Source of the DNA: Bog-159 sp035602155
GTDB lineage: Bacteria; Acidobacteriota; Terriglobia; Bryobacterales; Bryobacteraceae
Direction: 5' to 3'
DNA: 64,000 bases
NCBI GenBank assembly: GCA_035602155.1
Contig: DATNMW010000173.1
Coordinates: 1-64,000 of the forward strand
This document shows positions 7,300 to 16,787 of this stretch, piece after piece; position 1 is the first letter of the stretch, and every line of letters starts with the position of its first letter. The notes beneath the pieces are model-generated. The model was given only the letters and a program-made list of their open reading frames with translations. It had not been told where the DNA came from and made no database searches. The translations under genes were made by a program, and so were the position numbers.

Positions 7300-10200
7300 T
7301 TACTGTGCGGCGTACGAAGGGCCGCCCACAAGATTGGAAGGCGCCGAAAGGTTACCGAAGGAGTCCTCCGACCGTACGAAATAGAGCAATTGCAGGTTAG
7401 TGGTAGGGGGTACTTCCGTGAATGTCGCCGTCGCGCCACTTGCCGTAACGCGGGTTACGAACGCAACGGGTCCCGGGAAGCCAACCAGAGCCGCCGTCTG
7501 ACGCGCCCTGGCGGAATCACAACTCGGCAAAACCTCACCCATGCCGGTGCCGCATGCGGCCGCGAGCGGCTCGAAGCTCGGCGGCGTGGTGGCACTTGCC
7601 GACATGTTGATGCGATAGACCAGATAGTCGAACGCGCCGGAGGCCACGGGCCAATCGAGCGACACGCTGCCGCCCAAGGCGCCCGGCGCGGAGTGCAGCA
7701 CCGGCACACCCAGCGCAGCAGTGGCAGGCTTGGTCTGCACGGCGCATTTCGGAAATGTGCATTGCGTGGTGAGCAGTTGGACATCCGCGCGAGTGATCAT
7801 GCCATCCTGGTTCAGATCCATGGGATCCTTCGCCAGCGCCTTGGAGCCCAGCCGGGCGGTCATGAGATTCACATCTTTCTGATCGATGACGCCATCGCGG
7901 TTAAAGTCCATGACGCTGTTGTCGATCATGAAGACCTGGGTTCCACCCACCGCGGGCCGCGCCGTGCCCCAATAGAGGCCAAAGGGCGTCTCTTGGAATG
8001 TGCGGCCTCCCGTGTTCATACCGTCTCCCATGCCAATCCTGGTCACCGATGTCCAATGGACGCCGTCGGGGGTTCGAAACAGATCCGTCCCGTACTCCTG
8101 GGACCAATTCTCCGCGTTTCCATTCCCGTTATAGGGATCGGCGGACTCGCCGCTGGAATCGTAAGTGCTCATGTACAATCCCATTCCGCCCACTCCCATT
8201 CTCCAGAAGTGTCCGGTAAACCCGTTGTCGAAATATTGCCCGATGCCGCTGACGGGAAGGATTGCCTGGCCTGCGCCCAGGCTTCCCGCGGGAATGGTGC
8301 GGGGATTGCCCACCACCAAGTCCCAGCTATCCGCCGGCCCCACCTGCACCTGGCCGGTCGTATCGGGGTGAATGCGAACCATTTCGCTGGGCTGGTCGGT
8401 GCCCACATACAAGCAGCCGCCCGCGCTGCCGTTAGTGCCATTGGTCGTCGGGCAACCGCCCGGCAGAGTGTCCGGGAATATCTCGAAACTCATGGCGTAA
8501 TTGGAGACCGAACCCGTCGACGCGTAGGCGCCCTGGGTAATTATCGGCGACCACTGATAAGGAGCGCTGCCCGCCCCGGCGGTCTTCCACACGCCATACT
8601 CCGTGGGCGCCCCTCCGCCGCTGTAGGGGTTGCCGGTGCCGGCATACATGAAACCGTTGAACTCCTGCAGAATCCAGACGGGCAGTGTCGAGGCGGGCGG
8701 GCTGGCGTACTGATAGTTGTTGTCGCCGCCGTTGGGATTGGTTCCCGGCACGGAACTAATCACCTGGCCCACGCCTGAAAAGTCTCCAACTTGCAGATAC
8801 AAAATGCCGTTCAGTTGGCCGCCCGAGCGGACGCCAAAAACCTGGAATGTTTGAGACGAACCCGCCGCCGAGGGTTGGGAGATATTGCCCAGAAAAGTCC
8901 CGGGATCCTGCGGAAGGGCAGTCCAAGTCACGCCATCCACAGTACGCAAGATACGGGGCGGAGGCCACCCGCCGACAAGGTGGCCAGGCTCAAAGATGGC
9001 GCCGGAAGTCACCGTGCCTGCGTACATGGCGGTTACGTTGGGTCCGCCGGGAGTTGCGGGCGGTTCGGTCACCAAGGTGAGGCTGCGGATCCCCATGTCG
9101 CGGGCGGTATACACGGTTGCGCCCGTATTGTCGGTAGTGGTCAAGGAGTTCGGGGATTGGAAGACGCGTACCCAGGTATCGGTCTGCGGAGTGTATTGCC
9201 AGATTTCGGCCTGCAACGGCAGATGATGATAATCTGCCGTACAATTGCCAATAGCGGGCGGATAAAGCCCGGGCAGCCCGGTTTCAATGGCCGCATCGGC
9301 GTTGGTAACACAATAGACCTCGCGGCCCGTGCCGACGTACAACTGGCCGTTGAACCATGCCATGGACCAAGCCTCGCTGTTGGCAGCGTCGCCGAAACCG
9401 TTCGTGGCCACCCGGACAAAACCGGGCTGCTGGTTTTCCTGCGCCATCACGCGCGAGTAGATCAGGTTGAAAGAGTAATTGCCAAGACGCAATTGATAGT
9501 GATTCTGCAGTTCGACACCGAGAGCCATGGAATAGCTCTGGGGGAGAATTGTTTCCGGCTCCGTTACCAGTTCGTCGTTGGGGGGAGCAGTGGCGCCGCC
9601 GGTGATCGAAAGCAGTTGCATGCCGGTGGTGGTGTTCTTGCAGGCTTGGCTAGGAGTTGGCTCCGTACAGATATCGCCTGCTACGGTGTAAAAGGGAATT
9701 GAAGCGTTTTGGAAGATAGGGTCCCACTGGGCGCGGAGCGGCTGTACGTTCGCGATTTCCATGGATTGCACGGCTGGGGTGAGCAGCCCGAAAGCGCTTC
9801 CAAGCGCTTGGCCATTGGGGGTCGTGAAGACCCAGGTGGCCAGCGCATCGCCCTGGCTTGGAGTACCCAGCAAAATCACCGCATTGGCGATCCCGATCCA
9901 CTGCGGAGTGGCCAAGGCCGCCTGCAGATCCAGCCCGCCTTTGGAGTGGCAGACGAAATACACCTTCGACACTCCGAAGTTGGCCAGTATTCTGGGAAAG
10001 ATGGTTTCCAGCATGGCGGCATTGGTCGCGATACTGGCGCTGTTGCCAGTGTTGTTTGCGCTGAGGCTCATGAAGGCCGTGCGGAATCCGTTTTCATAAG
10101 CGTAGTCGTACATGTCGTTCCCAGTCCCCGCACCGACGCCGTTCGGCCCGCAAAACGTAGGACCGGGTGGACAGTTGGCGGACTCCAGCCAGTCTGCATA

Positions 10201-10437
10201 AGAGCCCGACAAGCCATGCACAAACACCAACACCGGTGTGGGGCAGCTTGTGGCAGAAGCGCAAACCGACGGAGTCGCGCCGTAGAATAAGTTAGGCAGA
10301 CTGCTGTCGACGGTAACTGGCGGGGCGGGCGGGGGTGTCTGCGCCTGCGTGGGGAACGCCCCCAGCCCCAGTAGAAAAGCCAGGGCCAAGCCCGGGACTC
10401 CAAATCCAAACTTGTGGAAACGAACAGACGATAACAT
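7300..10437 (-). CDS. Large secreted lipase-like alpha/beta hydrolase with beta-rich middle and dockerin domain
   Basis: 1045 residues from the ATG at 10437, chosen because GGAGGAG stands seven bases upstream and a signal peptide (FGVPGLALAFLLGLGAFPTQ) follows directly. Residues about 50-300 are an alpha/beta hydrolase: PVLVFVHGLSGSYADWL (oxyanion region) and VYFVCHSKGGLDLQ with the nucleophile Ser in HSKG. The middle (about 340-820) is beta-rich with kelch-like strands (WSMAWFNGQLYVGTG, FNGFMYAGTGNPYSGGG). Near residue 840-900 a dockerin type I pair appears, with two Asp/Asn calcium loops (DFNRDGVIDQKDVNLM and DLNQDGMITRADVQLL). A C-terminal FN3-like strand set follows. It probably acts outside the cell on lipids or esters. 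No cohesin partner is seen in this window. Confidence 0.75.
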   Translation of the reverse strand: MLSSVRFHKFGFGVPGLALAFLLGLGAFPTQAQTPPPAPPVTVDSSLPNLFYGATPSVCASATSCPTPVLVFVHGLSGSYADWLESANCPPGPTFCGPNGVGAGTGNDMYDYAYENGFRTAFMSLSANNTGNSASIATNAAMLETIFPRILANFGVSKVYFVCHSKGGLDLQAALATPQWIGIANAVILLGTPSQGDALATWVFTTPNGQALGSAFGLLTPAVQSMEIANVQPLRAQWDPIFQNASIPFYTVAGDICTEPTPSQACKNTTTGMQLLSITGGATAPPNDELVTEPETILPQSYSMALGVELQNHYQLRLGNYSFNLIYSRVMAQENQQPGFVRVATNGFGDAANSEAWSMAWFNGQLYVGTGREVYCVTNADAAIETGLPGLYPPAIGNCTADYHHLPLQAEIWQYTPQTDTWVRVFQSPNSLTTTDNTGATVYTARDMGIRSLTLVTEPPATPGGPNVTAMYAGTVTSGAIFEPGHLVGGWPPPRILRTVDGVTWTALPQDPGTFLGNISQPSAAGSSQTFQVFGVRSGGQLNGILYLQVGDFSGVGQVISSVPGTNPNGGDNNYQYASPPASTLPVWILQEFNGFMYAGTGNPYSGGGAPTEYGVWKTAGAGSAPYQWSPIITQGAYASTGSVSNYAMSFEIFPDTLPGGCPTTNGTNGSAGGCLYVGTDQPSEMVRIHPDTTGQVQVGPADSWDLVVGNPRTIPAGSLGAGQAILPVSGIGQYFDNGFTGHFWRMGVGGMGLYMSTYDSSGESADPYNGNGNAENWSQEYGTDLFRTPDGVHWTSVTRIGMGDGMNTGGRTFQETPFGLYWGTARPAVGGTQVFMIDNSVMDFNRDGVIDQKDVNLMTARLGSKALAKDPMDLNQDGMITRADVQLLTTQCTFPKCAVQTKPATAALGVPVLHSAPGALGGSVSLDWPVASGAFDYLVYRINMSASATTPPSFEPLAAACGTGMGEVLPSCDSARARQTAALVGFPGPVAFVTRVTASGATATFTEVPPTTNLQLLYFVRSEDSFGNLSAPSNLVGGPSYAAQ

Positions 10438-11350
10438 GCAATCTCCTCCAGGCAGGGCACGGCTCTTTAGTCCGCTACCCGTTGCAAAAACAGGAACTTT
10501 CCTCTTAAACTGACCATCCAACAGTAGCATTTCCCTCTTTGGAGTGTCCATAGGCGCATCTAACCACGGTACTAGTCCTGTCTGTACTATCGGAGAGAGA
10601 ACTCTTGGCCGATAGGCGCTGCAAGCGAGGCCCTCACGCGATGGCGCGAACGGATGCTTCCCAGGAGGGTGGCTCCATGTTGCATTGTGTTGCATTGTGT
10701 TGCATGCGAGCGATTCCCCGAAGTTCCCACGGGTTCACAGGGCCGCCGCATCGGGCGGCGGAATTTGGCTTCCGTCCCGGGCTGTTGTTGAAAAGAAAGG
10801 GTCGAATTGGGTTTGCTTCGTATTCTGGCTCGGATTCAACGCGGTTTCAATGGGCCTGGGAGATTCAGGGACATCGCCCAGGCTGGCATCCCGTCGGGAG
10901 TGAACCAGCGTTTTCGCCCCACGGATTTCTTGATTTCGGTTGCATCAGGATGCGGTAATGTTGCATTTGTTCATCCGGGCTGCGCCCTTTCTTGAGACAG
11001 CCGCGAGATGCAGCAGTTGCCCGGACAGGTGCTTGAATTTAAGGCTGCGGCCGATTGTGGATCGGCCTTCGTGAAATTTGGGTCCGCTCCGTAATCGGGC
11101 TTTGGGTTTGTAAGTGGGGTTTGCACTCCAGACGCGGGACATTTTCGTGTAACATTTCGTAACATGGACCTTGTTCGGGGAGGGCCCAGGCGGATGCGAT
11201 GCGGCTTTCCCTCTGGCTACTATCTTGGCCCGAGAACAGACTACCACGCCGTTCGGTAATTATGGCTGGTGATTTGGCTGTTAACGTGTGGTTTCAATAA
11301 GATACGGGCAAGCGGCGGCGTGTGATGGCGATGGACCGCGAAGGAGCGCG
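10438..11350. other. Intergenic region without a convincing gene
   Basis: About 900 bases between the lipase-like gene and the MGT glycosyltransferase. Short open frames exist on both strands but have low-complexity, arginine-rich translations, poor start sites and no family resemblance. A ten-base unit TGTTGCATTG is repeated nearly three times at 10678-10705. The right end runs into a dispersed palindromic repeat (11351). No convincing promoter or RNA was identified. Confidence 0.5.
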
Positions 11351-11390
11351 GGCCGATAACAATCGGCCGCAGGTTACCAACCTGCCCCAC
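11351..11390 (+). repeat. Dispersed palindromic (REP-like) repeat, copy 1
   Basis: Two small hairpins in series: GGCCGAT-AACA-ATCGGCC followed by GCAGGTT-ACC-AACCTGC, then CCCAC. The same arrangement occurs at 12788, 19245 and 27886. Here the second hairpin overlaps the 3' end of the glycosyltransferase gene and provides its stop codon. Confidence 0.8.
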
Positions 11391-12684
11391 GGTTGACTGG
11401 GGCGGGCTTGGCGGCGAGATCTTCCAGCAATTTAGCGGCGGTAGCCGAGTTTTCGTATTTGGCGAAGATGCCGGCGATGCGCTGGGCATTTTGGCGGTAT
11501 GAGGGCGTGTGCAGCAGGCGCTCGACGGCTTCCCGCATGCGCTGAGGCGTGCAGTGCCGCGGCTGAAGGCGGATGCCGGCGCCGCTATCTTCGACGCGGC
11601 GGGCGATCTCGGGCTTGTCCCATTCCGTGGGAACAATAATCAGCGGCACGCCGACAGCCAAGGCGGACTTCACATTGGCCGCGCCGCCGGTGGTGATCAT
11701 GACGTCCAGCAGGGGCAACAGGTCGATGTGGGATACCCAGCGGACGGCGTGGATGTTGGGCGCGAGCGGCCCCAGATCCAGTTCGGAAGGCTCGCGCTTG
11801 CCGCCGGTGAGGATCACCTCCATGGGCAGGTTTGCCAGACCCTGGGCGGCGGCCCGCAGCACGATGGGCGCGGTCACATGCGCGGTTCCCTCGGTGGCAT
11901 GTACCCAGGGCTTATCGCGCGGCAACTGCTGCAACCAGTCCGCGGACTGCTCGTAGCTGGGCCTGTTCCACAGGCAGCAGGGTCCGCCATAGCGCACGGT
12001 GGGGGGCAGATCGTGCCGGTTGTAATCCAATTCGGGCGTATTGAGCACCAGGTGCAGCGGCAGGGTGCCGCTGAATTCGTTGATGGAAGTGGTCAAGGGC
12101 GGCAGGCCGTGGCCCTGGCGTATTTCGTTGGCCCTGCGCCGGATGCCGGAGGTCAGCAGATGCGTGCCCATGGCCACGGACCCCGCCAGCAAGCGGGTGT
12201 ACCAGTTGCGCGGCTGCGGCAAGGCCAGTCCGAAGGGCGGGGCGTCCGGCCCGGGGACCAGGCAGCAAAAGTAATCCAGGCTAGCCACCGGGATATGGTG
12301 CTTTTCCCATAACACCAGGATGGGCCCCAGGATGGTGCCGTCATCTACCAGCACGTCCGGCTTCCAACTGGCGAGGATGGGCTCGAGATCTTCCACCTGT
12401 TGCGGGATAGTGTCGAGCAAGTAGCTCTGCAAGGTCCGGGTAAACTTCAACGTGTCGGTGACCGAGCGCTCGCGGTTGGGCGCGAACAGGACATCGGACA
12501 TGGCCTCTTCGTCTACCTTCTCGAAGGGGAAGAAGGTGAAGCCTTCCTCCGCAAACAACTTCGCGGTTTTCGGGGCGCTGTAGAAAGCGCACTCGTGCCC
12601 TCGCTCGCGCAATGCGCGGCCAATATTGATGCCGTGAAAAAGATGGCCGGTGTAGGACCAACAAGTTAGCAGGAATCTTGACAT
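11374..12684 (-). CDS. MGT/UGT-type glycosyltransferase (GT-B fold)
   Basis: 436 residues resembling macrolide and flavonoid glycosyltransferases. The N-terminal half starts FLLTCWSYTGHLFHGINIGR (acceptor side of GT-B), and the C-terminal half carries VMITTGGAANVKSALAVGVPLIIVPTEWDKPEIARRV, seen in two parts: the donor-binding glycine pair with Thr in place of the usual His, and the GVPxxxxPxxxD loop. These enzymes transfer a sugar from a nucleotide donor to a small hydrophobic acceptor. The last five or so codons (ending GAGW) and the stop lie inside a dispersed palindromic repeat, so the natural C-terminus has been replaced or extended. The acceptor is unknown. Transcribed divergently from the sulfotransferase at 12854. 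Confidence 0.8.
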   Translation of the reverse strand: MSRFLLTCWSYTGHLFHGINIGRALRERGHECAFYSAPKTAKLFAEEGFTFFPFEKVDEEAMSDVLFAPNRERSVTDTLKFTRTLQSYLLDTIPQQVEDLEPILASWKPDVLVDDGTILGPILVLWEKHHIPVASLDYFCCLVPGPDAPPFGLALPQPRNWYTRLLAGSVAMGTHLLTSGIRRRANEIRQGHGLPPLTTSINEFSGTLPLHLVLNTPELDYNRHDLPPTVRYGGPCCLWNRPSYEQSADWLQQLPRDKPWVHATEGTAHVTAPIVLRAAAQGLANLPMEVILTGGKREPSELDLGPLAPNIHAVRWVSHIDLLPLLDVMITTGGAANVKSALAVGVPLIIVPTEWDKPEIARRVEDSGAGIRLQPRHCTPQRMREAVERLLHTPSYRQNAQRIAGIFAKYENSATAAKLLEDLAAKPAPVNRGAGW

Positions 12685-12787
12685 GTGTTATCGAATATAG
12701 CTGCCGTGCAGGAGAGCGCCCGCGTGTCCTAAAGAAATAAGTTTAGCATTGCTCCAGCGTCGCTCTTGCACTGGCGTTAGCATGGTT

Positions 12788-12830
12788 GGCCGATTCACAG
12801 TCGGCCGCAGGTTGCCAACCTGCCCCACAA
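12788..12830 (+). repeat. Dispersed palindromic (REP-like) repeat, copy 2
   Basis: GGCCGAT-TCACA-GTCGGCC then GCAGGTT-GCC-AACCTGC and CCCAC, between the divergent glycosyltransferase and sulfotransferase genes. It is very close in sequence to copy 3 at 19245. Confidence 0.8.
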
Positions 12831-12853
12831 CGGCCTTGTGATAATTTAGGTGC

Positions 12854-13714
12854 ATGGAGCAGGAACCGGCGCAAACAATCTTGACGGCCACCACGGACCC
12901 TGCCAGCTCGTTCAGCGCGGCCCAGGCGCGGGAGATTGCAGAGTCGCACCATTTCGTGTTCTTATGCGGGCTGCATCGCAGCGGCACCACGCTGCTTTTC
13001 CGGATGCTGCGGGAACATCCGGAGATGACTGGCTTTGCGAACAACAAGGTAGCCGACGAATGGACTCCGCTGGAGGATGAAGGCCAGTTCCTGCAAGGCA
13101 TCTATCCGCCCGCCATGTGTTATGGGGGTCCCGGCAGTTTCGCCTTTGCGCCCGAGGCGCACCTCACGGAGTCGTCGGAGCTACTGACGCCGGAGAACAA
13201 GGCGCAATTGGCGGTGGACTGGTTTCCTTACTGGGACCTCTCGAAACGCTATCTGCTGGAGAAATCTCCTCCGCACCTGCTGATGACCCGTTTCCTGCAA
13301 AGCGTTTTCCCGAATTCCTCTTTCGTGATCATCGTGCGGCATCCGGTGGCGGTTTCGCTGGCCACCATGAAATGGACCACCCGGAGCCTGGATTCCCTGA
13401 TCGAGCACTGGCTGGCCGCGCACGAGATATTCGAGACGGACCGCCCGCATTTGCAGCGGGTCATGACGGTCGGCTACGAGGCGCTGGTGGGAGATCCGGC
13501 CGGGACGTTGGGCACGATCTATGCCTTTCTGGGAGTGCCGGCGCACGAGACTTCCTTCGCGGCCAGCACGGAACACAACCAGAAGTATTTCGCGCAATGG
13601 CTGGAAATGGCGAAGGATGCGCAGACCAGTCCATCGATTCCGGAATGCACGGCACGCTATGAAAAGCGGGTACGCGCGTTCGGGTATAGCCTGCAAGATC
13701 CGCAAGTGCGGTAA
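12854..13714 (+). CDS. PAPS-dependent sulfotransferase family protein
   Basis: 286 residues. The PAPS 5'-phosphosulfate loop is LCGLHRSGTTLLFRMLREHP (about residues 36-55) and the 3'-phosphate region is IIVRHPVAVSLATMKW with the downstream Ser (RSLDS). Such enzymes move sulfate from PAPS to a hydroxyl or amine of a carbohydrate, lipid or protein; the acceptor is unknown. A paralogue of exactly the same length lies at 37659-38519, with most positions identical by eye. PAPS could come from the Sat-CysC protein at 48080. The start is the ATG at 12854 (AGG upstream, weak). The palindromic repeat 24 bases upstream lies in the leader. Confidence 0.85.
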   Translation: MEQEPAQTILTATTDPASSFSAAQAREIAESHHFVFLCGLHRSGTTLLFRMLREHPEMTGFANNKVADEWTPLEDEGQFLQGIYPPAMCYGGPGSFAFAPEAHLTESSELLTPENKAQLAVDWFPYWDLSKRYLLEKSPPHLLMTRFLQSVFPNSSFVIIVRHPVAVSLATMKWTTRSLDSLIEHWLAAHEIFETDRPHLQRVMTVGYEALVGDPAGTLGTIYAFLGVPAHETSFAASTEHNQKYFAQWLEMAKDAQTSPSIPECTARYEKRVRAFGYSLQDPQVR

Positions 13715-13888
13715 GCCCGGGAGGGCGAACTGCGCTCGCCTTGGCGCCCACGGGCCGTAGGCCCATCCAGACAGGGCGCACGGTACGCGGGTTTGGGCCG
13801 ATAAGAGATTCACAAGCCTCAATACACCATTTCAGAAACGTTCGAAGCGCTCACGCATCATGCGGCGAGCGTCATCTAAAAGGAGTTT

Positions 13889-16276
13889 ATGATCTCTTTA
13901 TCTCGCTCGTCCGCCCTAGCAAAATTCGGATTCTGTCTTTCGGCAATCCTGATCCTGGCAGGGAAATCCCCTTGCCGCGCCAGCACGCCGCCACCGCCGG
14001 TGCCCACGGCCTTCCAGGATCTCTATACTTCGCTGGACAGCTCCCTCAGCTCTTTCAACACCACGCTCAACTCCCAATGGAATGGAGTGAAGTCTCCGGT
14101 GCTCTTTAGCGCGCAATTGTGGAATGCCAATGCGAACGCGGGGCCGCAACTGGTCAACGCCAACTCGATCGCCGCAATACAGGCGCAACTGCAGGAGTTG
14201 AAGGCCATGGGAGTGAAGGCGGTGACGGTAGCGGTGGGTTTCCCCATGTTGTACGCGCCGTTCTTCTCCAGCCAGGCGCAATATCAGCAATTTGTGACCT
14301 TTTATCAGAGCGTGGCGGCCAGCGTCAGGGCGCAGGGGCTGAAACTCATCGTCGACGACGAATGCCTGTGGAACAACTCGCAGGCGCTGGAGGGGTGGAA
14401 CATGGCTCCCTTCTATGCCACGCTGAATTGGGAGCAATACCAGCAGGCGCGCGCGCAGAACGCGGTGACGATCGCGCAGACCCTGCAGCCGGATTATATG
14501 GTGGTGGTGGAAGAGCCCGACACCGAAGCCACGATGTCGGGTCAATCCGAGGCCAACACGGTCAGCGGATCGACCAGTCTGCTGAGCGGGATTCTGAGCA
14601 GCTTGCAACAAGCGAACGTGTCCGGCGTCAAATTCGGCGCGGGTGTGGGGAGTTGGCTTTCGAACTATCAACAGTTCATTCAGAGTTACGTAACGCTTCC
14701 GGTGGATTTTGTGGACATGCACGTGTTGCCGGTGAACGACAGCTATCTACCCAACGCATTGACCATCGCCAGTATCGCGGCCACCGCCGGAAAACCGGTC
14801 ACGATGACGCAAGCCTGGCTGCGCAAGGTGCGGGACAGCGAGTTGGCTACGCTCTCCCCAAGCCAGCTTCTGGCGCGCGACCCTTTCAGTTTTTGGGCTC
14901 CCCTGGACGCCTATTACCTGCAGACCATGGAGAGTCTGGCCTACGCGACGAACATGACCTTCATGAGCGTCGTCGAACCGACGCTCTTTTGGGCGTATCT
15001 GCCATACGACAGCGACACCGAGAACCTGACAACGAGCGCGATTCTAGCCGAAGAAATTCAGCAGTCGGGCCAAAACATGATAGCCGCCAGTTTTACCAGC
15101 ACGGCCATGAGCTACTACGGTTCGATTCTAGCCGCACCGGACACCGCGCCGCCTTCGGCTCCCGGCGGATTGGCAGGGGTCTCGGGCCAGCCCACGCAGG
15201 CCTATCTGACATGGAACGCATCCGCGGATAACGTAGGGGTAGCCGGTTACAATGTGTTTCGCAATGGCGTAAACGTGGGGGCCGCGGCGCAACCGTTTTA
15301 CACGGACACGAGTCTGACTGGAGCGACAACCTATTCTTACTATGTGGCGGCATTCGATCTGGGCGGCAACGCGTCCATACCCTCGCCGGCCGTCCTGGTC
15401 ACGACTTGGAACTCCACGCCTCCGAGCGCTCCTGCAAGCGTGGCGGGGGCGGCGGTCTCCTGCCAGCAGATCAACCTGACCTGGTCGGCGGCGACGGATA
15501 AGATCGCCATCGGCTCCTATCGCGTCTTCCGGGGAACCTCGGCCACGAATCTGGTCCAAGTGGGGAGCACATACAGTACACCCACCGGGTACACGAACTA
15601 TCCCCTGACTCCGTCGACGACGTACTATTTCGGAGTGGAGGCGGTGGATACGGACGGCAACGTCTCGCCGATGTCCGCGATCGTGTCGGCGACCGCGCCG
15701 GCGCTGCCCAGCGCGCCGGTGAAACCGGTAGCCACGCCGGTTTCGACGTCCGCGGTTGGGTTAACCTGGTCTGCCGGGCCGAGCGGGCTGGCAGTCGCCG
15801 GCTACGACATCTTCCGGGGCACGACGGCTTCCAGCTTGACACAGTTGGCCAGCAGGGGGACGGCAACTTCATATAACGACTCTTCCCTCACACCCGGCAC
15901 TACATATTACTACGCCGTGAAAGAGGTCGACAGCGGCGGCAACCTTTCGCCCATGTCCGCGGTTGTGCCGGTAACCACGCTGGCCCTGCCATCGGCGCCG
16001 GCCAACGTGGCCGGAACCGCCATCTCGATGGCCGAGATCGGCGTCACGTGGGCGGCCGCGCACAGCGGCATGCCGCTGGCATCTTACCGCGTCAACCGGG
16101 GAAGCTCGCCGTCCAACCTGACACAGCTCGCCGTGCTCGGCGCGACGACCGTTTCGTTCACGAACTATTCTCTGGCGCCCGGCACTACGTATTACTACGG
16201 AATTCAGTCGACGGATACGGGCGGCAACGTTTCACCCATGTCGGCCGTAGTGCAGGTCACCACGCCGTCGAAATAA
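13889..16276 (+). CDS. Secreted glycosidase-like TIM barrel with four fibronectin type III domains
   Basis: 795 residues, ATG with AAAGGAG just upstream and a signal peptide. Residues about 30-400 form a TIM barrel like that at 1655 (AIQAQLQELKAMGVKAVTVA; LKLIVDDECLWNN; PDYMVVVEEPD). Four FN3 domains of about 95 residues follow (near 412-500, 503-598, 600-697, 698-795), each starting with a PSAP-type linker and containing LTWSA or VTWAA and a TTYYY-type strand. The barrel keeps Glu at the acid/base position (VEEPD), but at the nucleophile strand it has VTMTQAW where the relative at 1655 has VSIEETW, so catalysis may be lost. FN3 repeats suggest a long extracellular protein that binds polysaccharide. 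A GC-rich hairpin follows. Confidence 0.75.
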   Translation: MISLSRSSALAKFGFCLSAILILAGKSPCRASTPPPPVPTAFQDLYTSLDSSLSSFNTTLNSQWNGVKSPVLFSAQLWNANANAGPQLVNANSIAAIQAQLQELKAMGVKAVTVAVGFPMLYAPFFSSQAQYQQFVTFYQSVAASVRAQGLKLIVDDECLWNNSQALEGWNMAPFYATLNWEQYQQARAQNAVTIAQTLQPDYMVVVEEPDTEATMSGQSEANTVSGSTSLLSGILSSLQQANVSGVKFGAGVGSWLSNYQQFIQSYVTLPVDFVDMHVLPVNDSYLPNALTIASIAATAGKPVTMTQAWLRKVRDSELATLSPSQLLARDPFSFWAPLDAYYLQTMESLAYATNMTFMSVVEPTLFWAYLPYDSDTENLTTSAILAEEIQQSGQNMIAASFTSTAMSYYGSILAAPDTAPPSAPGGLAGVSGQPTQAYLTWNASADNVGVAGYNVFRNGVNVGAAAQPFYTDTSLTGATTYSYYVAAFDLGGNASIPSPAVLVTTWNSTPPSAPASVAGAAVSCQQINLTWSAATDKIAIGSYRVFRGTSATNLVQVGSTYSTPTGYTNYPLTPSTTYYFGVEAVDTDGNVSPMSAIVSATAPALPSAPVKPVATPVSTSAVGLTWSAGPSGLAVAGYDIFRGTTASSLTQLASRGTATSYNDSSLTPGTTYYYAVKEVDSGGNLSPMSAVVPVTTLALPSAPANVAGTAISMAEIGVTWAAAHSGMPLASYRVNRGSSPSNLTQLAVLGATTVSFTNYSLAPGTTYYYGIQSTDTGGNVSPMSAVVQVTTPSK

Positions 16277-16327
16277 ACAGGACCGACCGGACCCGGCAGG
16301 ATCCACAACCGCAGCTAGAACATCGCA

Positions 16328-16351
16328 GGGCGCGCAAACCGGGGCGCGCCC
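16328..16351 (+). terminator. Terminator hairpin after the FN3 protein
   Basis: GGGCGCGC and GCGCGCCC form a perfect eight-base stem with an eight-base loop about 50 bases after the stop at 16276. A T-rich stretch (AATCTTTT) follows some 15 bases later, so it is a weaker match to a classic terminator. Confidence 0.5.
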
Positions 16352-16668
16352 GAGGTCATCTTCAGAATCTTTTCCCCAAACACTCCCCCGCCACGGACAA
16401 CTGAATCGCCGCAGGGTTATTTGGAGAATTGTCCGGCTCAACGTCACTAATCCAACATAGACATCCGGCCGTTTCTATAAATGGAGCGTGCCGGGCGAGT
16501 ACCGATCAAAGATAAATTTACAACTGGAATTCCGCCGGAAGGCGGAAGGCCCGACCGGAGAAGCGTCAACAATCGATATGAGAAGTCCTTTAGGCGAAGG
16601 CCCTTCCAGGTGTTCCGTAGTCCGTCCGGCTTCGGTGCCGAATCGTACTATAACCGGTACCATTGACA

Positions 16669-16697
16669 TTGACAACGCACCCAGTGGGGAACACAAT
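16669..16697 (+). promoter_or_regulatory. Possible sigma-70 promoter for the beta-propeller/cytochrome gene
   Basis: A perfect TTGACA is followed after 17 bases by CACAAT (four of six). It lies in the only intergenic stretch upstream of 16788. The weak -10 keeps this tentative. Confidence 0.35.
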
Positions 16698-16787
16698 CGA
16701 GTAGCACTTCAGTATTAGCCAAGAGCGCGAGCCGGCCTGCGCCGCCCGGATACGTTGTTCTAGCTGTGATATAGGCAAGAGGGGAAA

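Larger units (their letters stand above)
16277..16787. other. Intergenic region, no gene seen
   Basis: About 500 bases between the FN3 protein and the beta-propeller gene. Short frames on both strands show no family resemblance or good start. It holds the hairpin at 16328 and a possible promoter (TTGACA at 16669-16674, 17-base gap, CACAAT at 16692-16697) that would serve the gene at 16788 with a leader of about 85 bases. Confidence 0.45.

Noticed and set aside
7285..8778. Long plus-strand frames opposite the lipase-like gene
   Set aside because: Shadow of the minus-strand gene with no recognisable domain, low-complexity sequence and no start signal.
10678..10705. Nearly three copies of TGTTGCATTG as a possible iteron or CRISPR-like array
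   Set aside because: Too few and too short; no spacer pattern and no associated genes.
10605..10958. Possible gene in the intergenic region before the glycosyltransferase
   Set aside because: Arginine- and glycine-rich translation, no ribosome binding site and no related protein recognised.
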